Source of the DNA: Agrypnia vestita
Taxonomy: Eukaryota > Arthropoda > Insecta > Trichoptera > Phryganeidae
DNA length: 64,000 nucleotides
Direction of reading: 5' to 3'
Assembly (NCBI GenBank): GCA_016648135.1
Contig: JADDOH010002031.1
Span: forward strand, 97,367-161,366
The notes under the pieces: generated by a model
The model's database searches: none
What the model was told of the DNA's origin: nothing
The model's input: the letters and a program-made list of their open reading frames with translations, nothing else
Position numbers and translations under genes: made by a program
Shown here: piece by piece, positions 34,401-46,400 of the stretch
Layout of the letters: each line of letters opens with the position of its first letter
How positions within the stretch are numbered: position 1 is the stretch's first letter

Positions 34401-37400
34401 TTTACAAATATTCTACAAATCAGAGCTCAGAGTGGATGGGGGAGGTATCTAAGAACGGTGTGGAACAAACTCTTATCAAGTTCTGCAGGAATATGCCGGT
34501 GTCTCCCACAAAATTACTGCGAACAGCTTTTAGCATTAGGGCTTTAAGGTACTGTATTTATTTCACATTCTCATTCAGATTTATATCAATTTTTAAATGA
34601 CAGCACACTTTATTTGCGAAATTGTAATTATGTGTAATTTATAATGGGAAAAAATAGTCTTACTAAAAAAGTCACATATAAATGTAAAATCTGACGAGTT
34701 CTGTATGTGTCGCCATATTTTGATCGGTAAAACATTCTACTAGCAATAGAAAACTGGATTGGTTCTAGTATTTTGTAAGAGATAGTCATTTTTTTAAATG
34801 TATAGAACTTTTAAATAAAATAAAAATCGTGGTAATGGCCAGAAAGATAATTTTATGCCAATTAGTGTTTAAAATATGATTACGATACCATGATTTTCGA
34901 ATCACAATTTGCAAGCATTATTTTGGCGTAAGTCTATTCATGGTGAAATGATAAACCAAACTGAGTACAAATCAGCTCTCGCTGGAAAGTGTTGCCAATT
35001 CAAAAACAAATCTCTTATAAAACACCTATATTTAAACACTTTTGGCATACAATTATTTTTCTAATGAAGTCAATACCATGGCCATTACCATGTTTTTTTT
35101 TACGTTGTATTTTATTTTAAAGTTCTATACTTCTAAAAAAATACCTTTTATAAATAAATATTTTTTGTAGCAAATGTAAATTCAAAGAAATATCAATTTT
35201 GTTTTAAAATGATGATGATGCGGTTGGCATCGTTAAATGAAGTAGCAATAGCTAATATCAATGCTATTTTTAGTTTGTTGAAAATTTTTAACCACAATGT
35301 GTCAAAATATGGAAAACATTTTCACATTTTCAGTTCACAATATATCTCACGGGTATTCATTAAGACAGAGATGGTATTGAAGTCTCGCTCTGTACTAAGT
35401 GGGTCCAGGCAATTGGTGCGGTCCCGCTCTACGGACAACCTACCCACCAGCCAATCACAAGTCAACATACAGATGATGTCACACACACTTACCATAAGAG
35501 AGGTACATATGTTTCGCACTATGTATGACATATATTTGAATTATTATATGAAATTTATTCTATAACTTTGAATTCAACACCACTTTGCCCATTTAAAATA
35601 GACATACAAAGGGTTTGATTCCCTTTTGAATTCATATTTAACTTGATCCGTTGTAGTTGAATTTTCGGTCTCTCCAGATTTTTAAAAATATTTACATATT
35701 TTCAAAACTAGCAAAACTTTCCATGAATGCTTTAAATAAATAAAAAATTTACTTTAATTTAAAAAAATGTCTTTAATTGCGGTATTTGTCTATTCTTTGT
35801 GTGAAAAGTATTTATTTATTTTTATATCCGCATGAAGAAAACTTAAGTATCTATATAGATAGTCATCTTTCGGGTGAAGGATTTATTTTTTACTATTTTC
35901 ACAATTATTGCTTTTAATTTTATGAACTGGGAAGTGAGAAAATGGTGTTTGCTTGGTTTTACAGAGGTTGTCTGAGGATACGTGTAAACAAATGGTATTG
36001 GTACAAGTATAAATCTCTTATTGCCTGGGTTGTATATGTTGTATTTAATTAAAACAACTAATTGATACCTCCTATTATTTTCATTTGATCATCATCCTAA
36101 CTCAAATATTACATCGCTTTTATTTTTCCAACTGCTCTTGTTAACACACCATGCATCGAGGGAACATAGGCATCTGCATTTCAAAAAATTTCAGAAATAA
36201 ACTTACACACCATCATTTTTTAAATATCATTTTTATTGAAACTTTGTGCCACACACAAAATATTTGAGTTATTAATCACCACTATATGTAGTTTATATAG
36301 GAGAAGTCCGTCCCATCATCAGGTATAATTATTAGTAGTTTTTTGTTTAAACTACTCTCCACTTGGTTCCTCATAAAGGATGGATAATAAACTATTTGGA
36401 AACTCTTGAAATCCTAAAAAATTTAAAATTTGAGAACAAATATTTTAAAACACAAACAAAACCTCTCCACCACGCAGTTCCCTGCTCAACCTAAACAGAT
36501 TGACAAAATTCTGTATTTAAGATAGTTATTGATTAATAAATAAAGGGTATACCAGAGCTAGCAGCAGAAACTTGGCCGATAGATTCCTGCCCATGTTATG
36601 AGTCTAAAATGTTCAAGCAACCATGACCTAATATCAATAGTTATGGAGATACGCAATATAGAAGTTTGCATTTTTTTTTCGATATTTCTTTGTTTATAAA
36701 AACCCTGTAAGAAAAATAATTTTTTTCAATTTTTGCAAGGTTTTTATCATTTTATTCAACTTGTATTAAAGCGAATGAATTTTTCGTAATCTACATAAGT
36801 TACTGTAATGATAGTTCAACTTTTTGCAAAAAAATAAGTCAGAAATATTGAAAAAAAATGCAAACTTTGATACTGCATATCTCCATGACTATTGATATTA
36901 TGTCATGGTTGCTTGAAAGTTTTAGACTCATAACATAGGTAGGAATCTACTGGCCAAGTTTCTGCTGCTAGCTCCGGTACATCCCTGATAATGAGAGGGA
37001 GGAAATGTTCCTCTCGAAATAGTGATAAATCACTCAAATATTTTATGTGCAGTTGTACAAAGCTTAAATAAAAATTATATTTTAAATTAAAATGTTGCAC
37101 CAGGATGTGATTAGCAAATCATTCAATGATATTACAAACCTTCAATTGTGAGACAATTTTACGAATAATAATTAAATTATCAATTTAAAAATTTACATTA
37201 AAATAAGTAACGCTTCAGAGTCACAAATATGTATTACCTATTTCCCTTATATTTTGTGATTCGAAGCCAGTCATGATTATCAAAAATAATCATAACTGCC
37301 ACGTGTTAAGTATATTTCAAATATATACAACACTTATCGAATTACTTTTACATCTGGTTATTTTTTTCTGGATTAAAATACCATTTAGATATTATAATAC

Positions 37401-40400
37401 TATAGATTTTTCTAAAGATCAAACTGTGAAGAAAAATATGTACATGGGTGTAATAAAAAGACAGAATCACATTTTTGTTATTTTTGTATAATTTATATTT
37501 TTAAAGATAGAGCCCACGATAATAGATAAGACAAAGCTGAACTGGTAGTCTTCTACCATTATTTATTTATGTTTGGATTTGCATATTCGCAGTGGAATAA
37601 ATCCACGTTTTTTTTTGGCTTAGGCCTTCTATTTGAGAGAATACCAATTCAGTTTTATCTTGCGAAGTATATTATTCATTATTGTGGATTATGCTGAAAA
37701 ATAAGAGAAATAAACAATTAGTTTCCTTATTTATACAATTCTGTTGCATCTGGAATACTTTTATTTTTATGGAAGATAAAATCTCTGGATCATGTTTGTT
37801 TTCTAATATCAATAAATACCTAAATACGATTAATAAACACAGTAAAACATTCTTAATTCAAACATGAATACTTTGAATTATAATTTGTATTTATATTTAT
37901 GGGACTAGTTATATTTTCCTTACAAATTATTTAATAACTTATTTTGATCTTCTGCTCAAAAAGGAATCCATTTATTATAAGCATAGTTTGTTAGGTCAGA
38001 TATATGAGGATTTTAGTAAACTGTATTAAAAATTTTGGGTTGCTAAGAAAATTTGACAACTCATTCGTTCTTTTATAATATTTTATTATAAATATTTGTT
38101 ATCATACATACGAATTATGAATATCTTAATAATATATATATTTAAATAATTTTTTGCCAAATAACGTGAAATACATTTATAAATATGTACTTTATGTAAA
38201 TCGATAAAAAAATATTTTGCTCCATTTTTTAATTAATGGTTTTTTACTGTATAAGTTTTAAAGGAATCAATAAGAACCACTTTTGAGGTATAAGATCAAA
38301 ACAAATTTTGATTCTGATTAAAATATATATATTACTAGGGACATAAGGAAATATTTATTACAGAAATACTTATAGCTATAATATAATGATGAATGCGGTG
38401 TATGTGTTGTGATAATATTGTGGTGTGCGTGTCTATTGTCATGCTGCTCTGGCAGGGCGCTCATTCCCCGGGTCCTCGAGGTCTGGCTCAGGGAGTGTTC
38501 CCTATACACTCCATCAATTCTCAGATCCTCGACCAGGAGGAAGTAAGTCGCGTACCAACACAAGAAATTGATGTACTAGATCCGTAGCTTCAATAAATCA
38601 CTAGTTATCCCACGCACGCTCATTGGCCAAGCGTAACATTGTGTAAATCAAACATTATTATTACGAGGAAGATTTTATTACTTTTTACTTGTATGTTTAA
38701 TTGTTTGCATTGTAAATATTATTTGATAAGGTTATACACCTTTGAAGCGACCACTACGCGCCTCAATTAAATTAATGTCACATTATTTTGCCTTTACTAG
38801 TTTAATGTAGAACCTGCAAAATAGCTTGCGGCACTAAGATATGAACCCCGCAGCTTTGTGTCGGTAGGCGAGCATGTGCAATTTCACAAAGTAATTCATC
38901 CTCTACTGTAGATGTTAACTGTTTTATGATACAAATACTTTGAGATTGGGTTTTATTGTTTTATTTCTCATTTCATGCCATTTTTCCTCCACCGAATATC
39001 ATTTCATGTACAGCATGTAGTCACCGCATGATAACTGTCCACAGACATCCCGCAATTTATATCTCGCTTGTTGGTTCCCCTTTTCAAGACAAGTGTTAGC
39101 CGATGAGACTCTGCAATCTTTTGATCTTCGCATACAGGTTTGCTCATATCTACGTATACTCACATAATACTCCGACACTCATTCTACAAGGCACAGCACA
39201 ATATTTTATATACTTGTACATGTATTTATAAATAAGTAAGTTTCAATCCTTGTACATATATGTATGTTATTAAGCTTGTCCGAAAAGTCTTTTTTTTTAC
39301 TTTTTACAACCCTAAAATCGGAAACGCCTGACAGTTTGTCTCCTATCACAAACATTTTTGTATCAACGAATTAGTAAATAATTAAACAGTATGTAAAAGG
39401 GTTGGTCCCTTATTAAATAAAATTTAGTAATAAATAAAATAAATACTAGGTTGAGGGGTAGGGGGAGTAAGGGTATGACAACATTTTCATTGAGCAAAAT
39501 TTGGTTTGAGTGGATAGTATTTAATAATATGTAGGTATACATTTATACACCGGGTAGGCGATCAAGTAGCCAGGGGAAAGGGAAGAGGGTTTTGTTTAAA
39601 TAAGTAATCTTGGCTGAAAACTACGGTCCTAAGGTGGCTTACCTGTAAAAATAATATCGCACTGCTAGAATACAGGGAACTTAACTCCAAAAACTGATGT
39701 TTTGATTTATTTCTTCAAAAAATATTTGATTTCTTACTCCTATTAGAGTAGATCTACTCGTATGTAACCAGATTTTTTTTTGGTTACATTGATTGATGCT
39801 AGAGCGTTGAAAGAATTCAAATGACATACCTCAAAATAAAAACAAAACATTTTTTTAAAGTTTTAACAGTTTGAAAGATTCTAAATATGTATTATAGTAT
39901 ACGCATATCTTGGAAAAAAAGAAAAAAAAGGTATACTTTATAACGAGAAAGTATCGGAATTCGGTGTTTAAAGAAGCAAATAACTTCCACTACATTTTCC
40001 CAAAAGTAATCAAACATTCCAAAGGAATGTGTCCTTTGTATTCCCGCAGTGCGATATGATAAGCTCATGTTATGTATAACATGTTATACAGGATGTAACA
40101 GAACTAGTCCATAATACTTTACAGGAATTTTTCTGCCTAAATTGTCAATCGAGTTCGAGCAACAATGTCCTTATATCAATAGTTAATCATTTTTCAGTAT
40201 CTTACTTATATTTTGTAAAACTGCGGAAAAATCATTTGAAAAATGATCAAAACCTCTAAAAAAATATCCTGTTAAAATTTTTAAGGTTTTCATTTCAAGA
40301 TGCAATCTTGATTAATCATGTCCCATAAATTGATACTAGATTATTAATTATAAAAATTAATAATCTAGTATCAATTTTTTCCACCTTTTTAAAAGCAACA

Positions 40401-43400
40401 TTGCGGTCATTCCTGGTAACACTGCTTTTCCATACAAATTCAACGTGTCCCAGACATCAGTGCAGTACACTAAAGATTAAATAACTTGATTTTCTATTAC
40501 AATAATCAATATAAATTATAGTCTTACCTTAATAAAGATAATCTAAATATTTATAAAACGTGTCTGAAAATCAGTATTAAAATGTAATTTGTTATAATTT
40601 TTCTAAACTTTGTCCCGCGTTCCCTCTGAAATTGGAGCTAAACTTTGTTACTATAGTAAATGACAATACAAAATAGAGATGCTGCTTGCGTGCATCTAGT
40701 AGCTTAAGTTTGTTGTCGGTAATCATTGGGGTCGTTTGCCGGGACGGAAGGGGGAGCCCAAAACTGGTCAGTTGGCCGCGATGTATGAAGTGGTGCGTGT
40801 TTTTATTCTACGTCCACTTTATTAACGACATATTCATGTAAGTAAATCTATGTTTTCTATATAATTTTACAATATATAAGTAGTCTGATGGTTATATATC
40901 TCTAATATGAAACAAACATTTTACTGTTCACTGTATTGTGTGATCAATATCTTACGGAATGTTAAATTTAACACTCTGTTACTGCACATGGTAATAGAAT
41001 TGTCATAATCTCACATTTCTTTATCTTTGGCTAAATTTTGTGTATCAAAAGAGTGCTACTGCTTTTTTTAGTGCATAAACTTCATACCAATACATAGTTT
41101 TGAATTATAAAATAGCTCGAAAAACATTGTTTCAAAACATTGTACATCTGTTTGTGCTTTTAAGAAGGCTCTGACAACTGTTGGGAACGGCGTAAAAACA
41201 ATCCGGAAAAAGAAGCAGCATCTAATAGAAAAGACCTACATAGAGACACCATGCAAACAAATGCTTAGTATGAGATTTAACGACATGAAAACACCGAGTA
41301 AATGGTGATCTGTGAATGCTAAACGGAGATTGATTTGTCTTATGAGCCATTAGAAAATTTACTAGCTATCGTTCCAGAACCTAAAAAAGTAAACAAAGGC
41401 AAAAGAGTATACAACCAATTTGACACTCCATTAGAAATATTTGAGAAATAACTTCGACTGAAAAAGACGATTTCAATGTTATTTTTATAAAGTTTATTCT
41501 AGATAGTAAATGTGACAGTCGCAAAGTTAATTTTTGTTATTATTAATTAAAGTCTATTATTGTTGTAAATTAGATAACAATCAAGTGTGATTTAAGCTAG
41601 ATGTGAAACCAAAAACAACTATATTACTGTGTTATAACTCTGTTACTATTCTGTCCCAAATATATACATAGTATATTGAAGATTTTCAGAAAAACTAGCC
41701 ATTAAAAAATAATCAAAGTAATATCAAAGTAAGTCGATGTGTAAGATAATTAATTTGCAATATTATGTTGTTAGCTGTCAATATTTACATGTTTTGAGAA
41801 TTTAGGTAGAATTTACGGGTCTAAAATATACAGTAATTAACAGGGTTGTTTAAGAGTTTAATTTAGTATTTATTTCTTATAAAAAATGTTGTTATTTTAT
41901 ATATGGCTAAAAGATAAAAGATTTTAATTAATAGTGACACCAAAATATTTGCACCTGAGTTATTTCTTATTAAAATAAAAAATAATTCCTAATGGTAACA
42001 GAGTTGTATTTTTTCACACCCTGACCCACTAAATATGGAAAACACCCGAATTATTAGTAAAACGTCACGGCCAGTTCTAATAATTTGATATTCAGAAGTT
42101 CCTACAAGCATGGATATAAAAAAAGCAATATTTAAATAGTTTATAATTAATTTATTTTTTATCAATTGAAGCTCCTTTTATCTGCAACAAATTTGAAAAT
42201 GACCCATATACATTATAAAAAGAATATTGCTTTAAAAACTCCAATCAAAAATATAGATATCGCATTACTAACGACGACATCTGTACTGGTTCATGGGAAT
42301 GAAAAAAATTTTCAACCGCAGGTGGCGGCAGCAAAAATACAATTCACATATGAAACAAGGTGAGCCGATTAAAGATATATGCAAATTTCCAAATATTTTA
42401 ATAGGTGTCTATTGGGTGGAATTGGCGAACGTTACATGGCGTAAAGTGATCACTTAAGCCAACCATATGATAGGTCATAAGCCCTATGAACACCCAAAAA
42501 AAGACTTCCATATTTACTTTTCCATAAAAATAGCCTTGTCTCTGTGAGACATCTATTATATATAACACACAGCAATACACCTCATCCTAACACACCCATT
42601 AAAAACACATTAAAGCCAAATATTTCCCCGACCCGTCCACGTACTGGCAGAATTTCGAAAAGCCACAGATTTTTCTCGCAAGAAAGATTAATTTCTGTCA
42701 TTGACAAGTACGGTTCTACCGTAACTTTTTAAGGCCAAACCTTGATCTTGTCAACATTCGTCACCGTGCCGAATCTTTGGCCCAGATTTCCCTAGGAAAA
42801 CCATCCAAATATTCATCTATTTCTGTTATTTATGAATGTTTACTATTACAGGAAAGGAATTATCCATATTGACTATTGAATCATAGGCGATGAAAGAAAA
42901 CAAAGGCCTGCAAAGTTTGCATATTGCGAGTTTTTTTTAGCTCTAGGGCACTAAACTTGTTGCGAATTGCGTAAATAATTCTGAATTTCTCAGTTATTAC
43001 TTTGTAATATTAATTTAAGTCATCATCAAAATTTTATCTAAATTTGGAAGTTATCTTATGGTAGAACTGTTAAAAAGACCTTTCGTACAACCTTATAGTA
43101 GCTCTAAAATTATTATTTATTTTTGTTATCTTTTGTATTTTCTCTGTTACGTTATGCACATATACATTTTTATTTCTGTCGTGTGCTTACGCTGTCTGTG
43201 TGCTTTATAACTAATTTAATGATGTATTTACAACATTTAAAAAATAGAAAAATTAATTAATTTTCAATATTTTGTGATAATAAGTGCCATGTATTCGATA
43301 TGTCATACATACATACATTTTTTGCTTTTAATACGCTATTGCTCATTTTTCATAATAGTCGAGGAAAAAAGTGAATTGTATTTGTAGTTTGTGTATATGT

Positions 43401-46400
43401 TCTTATATTTTTAGTTCGAAACAATTTGTGCTCATGTTATGTAATAAATAGAGATAGTACTAGTTTTTTCTTACACATAAGTGGTTTTTATTTTATTTAT
43501 TTAGTTTAACCTGAAACGTATGTACGTTAGTACGTATGTAGTTTAGATAAATGTGTACAAATTGCTATGAGGTAACGATAATAAATGATTGTGATCTGAT
43601 CACCAGAAATATATTTATTTTGAGTGAGTATAATCATTTATAATCACTTTTCACTACCTGTTTTTTTTGCTTAACTTTTGCTGACCTGTCAAAACATATT
43701 GTAAATTCAATGTCTGAAGCAAATAGTGAAGAACCTAACATAGATTAATTTTTCTCTAATTACCTCAGCCAGAGGTTTAAGAGCTTGTGTGAGCCGCATG
43801 TTAAGTTTTTGTTGGTCTATGGGCCCTTTATTAAAACTAATTAATAAGTTCATCTATTAAAATAAATAACTAAATTTTATTTAAAAAAATCAAATTTACA
43901 TATTTATCATTATTTTAATTATTTATCACCCGAAATATTGTAATATTATTTTGGGTGACAAGTAAGTTAGTTTAATTTTATTTTTTTAAAAGATAGAAAA
44001 TAAACAAAATTATTATCTAAAAAAAATGTGATGTGATACATGGATCAAATAATGAACTTTCTGTTAGTAATTTTAACTATGTGTAAAGACAAAAGTTTTA
44101 ATGATAAATTATCATGTTAACTTTACAACAAAATGTTGAAAAATGACAATTCAACATTTTGGAAACAGAACTGATATCTGAGATATTTTTGTGTATGCTA
44201 TTTGTGAGAAATCATTTATTAGTCGAACAAGCCAAAGAATGACATGGAGTTTTAAATTCTTGAGATTTTTTAATGTTCAAAATTAAAGCTTTTAACATAA
44301 TTATTTCAGATAACTTTTAAACACAGTATTGTGAATCATAATTGTCTTTACAAAGTACATACATATTTATGTTTTTAATAATATTCATCATAACAGCAGT
44401 TATTATATTCTGATAATATTATGCTATTACTGAAATAAATTGAGTCTGTAGTATAAGTATTGATGTAGGATATTTTAATTAATTTTTAAAATTATATTTC
44501 AATAGCAACCACTCTTTTGGCAGGCCCTTGCCTTCTGCCCTGTAATGAAAATAAATAGATAGAATTATTACTGCCAAAAGTGAGCTATTTGTTGATGATG
44601 AATTAAGGGGGGGTAAGGTTAATTCGTATAAAAAAAGGCATGTTTTTGTGAATTTTTTGTGACGACCCAGTTAAAATCTCTTTATTAAAACCAATAGTAT
44701 ATTAAAGTATTACATACGAAGAATATTGTGTAAAATTTTCAAGAATAAATATTACAAAATACGGCAATGGCAGCAATTATTCGGAGGTGTCTCGGAAAAA
44801 AGTAGAATTGCGGTGTCCATCATAACTTGGTGCTGGATCATTTTAAATCAAAAAATCAAAGTTCATTCGTTAGATAATAGGTTTCCCTAGGTAACGCTGG
44901 GAGGGTTTTTGAAATTTCAATTTTTCATTTTTTTGGAACACTTTGAAGGGAAAAACGCGATTTTTTGCAAAAAAAACCGGCTAATTTGTTATTAAAAAAT
45001 ATAAATTATTAACAAATTTGAAAAAAAGTCTCCAGCGATACCTCGTAAATTATGTACAGAAATAGTGTTCAAAATATCAAAAAGATCGGTGCAGTAGTTT
45101 TGAAGATATGATGAACACCGACTTTGAAAACGTGAGATGTGAGGAAAACGCTTTAAAGTTTTGCACACTGTAAAATTCAAAATAAAACTCGACACTTATT
45201 TTATACTTACACATAATCGTCAATGCCATGTTCACACAGCAAAGAGCTTTCATCATCAGCATCTTTTTATCCTTGTCTACGCAAAACTCTTCCAATACAA
45301 TAGCACGTCCGGTAGTCCTCAGGTGAGCGCGTCTCTCAGCTGCCCGAGCAGGTATAGAAAATCAGTCTGAGCATCACTCAAATGTTCATAATTTCGTCAA
45401 TTTTGCTCCAATTGACTTGAAATTTTAACACAATATTTTTGCGATGTTATACATTCATTTAACAAATAAAAAATAAAATGCAAAAAAAAAAAGTTAAAAA
45501 CCTTACCCCCCCTTTAACCGAGGATTACAATTAAAAAAATATGTTTTATTAAAAAAAAGTTTCTTTTTAATTTTTTATAGCCTGTAATTCCGTTAGAGAG
45601 ATTTCAAGTGAATCAATGTCATTTTTATACAATTTTAATAGTAATTTAATGATAATTTTCATTTTTGCTTATTTGAACTATTATTTGATGTAGCTGTTCA
45701 CACTCTGGTCTTGGCTTCCCGTGCGCATCACCATGTACCAACCAGTATTGCTGTACACCACTGAAGAGCACGGATGTTCTCTGACAACTTTTTACGTAAG
45801 GGTTGAACAACACGAACCCACTCTTCTTATGATCAAAACTTGCAATAATGAGGTATGTTAGGCATTCTTAATTATTGTAATTTTAACTATTTATTTAATG
45901 ATTAAACCTGTTGAGAGCCCAAAACATTCTTTTCCTGAATCCGCTTGATTTCATGTTTTTTAGATTGTCCCCATGTTTTGGGCCTATTAAAATTTACTAT
46001 TTCAGGCGGGAAGTGAGTTATGGTTATATAATTATAAGCAGGTTCTATGTTTGTAAAAGAAATATTTTTAATTTGTTATTATAACAGCACAATCTTATTG
46101 ATTTGACAAATTGTATATAAATAAATATTGATACATATTGTGATTTTTTTATATTTCTTAATATAATGCAGGTGGGCCATACGTTTCTGCACTTTTGAAA
46201 TTGCTTCTGTGCAAAAGAGGGGCGATAGCGGGTGGGATTTTAGTATGTCAATTTCGGCACCTGTTTCGCGCCATTACCGATCACACGATGAAGACAAGTG
46301 ATGTGAATCAATGTCCATCAATGTCAATGTCAATCAATTAAATCGTGGCTCAGGAAGTTCAACACTAGACAAGAAGAAAACAGCAGAGAAGCGAAGAGAA

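Noticed and set aside
39278..39310. mariner element end (TTGTCCGAAAAGTCTTTTT)
   Set aside because: No inverted partner or transposase text was found within a plausible distance, so it was not called as an element.
45161..45370. Short coding exon with CAGGTGAGCG donor-like word
   Set aside because: It lies inside the TTAA-flanked element, and its peptide has no counterpart in Sky/TBC1D24.
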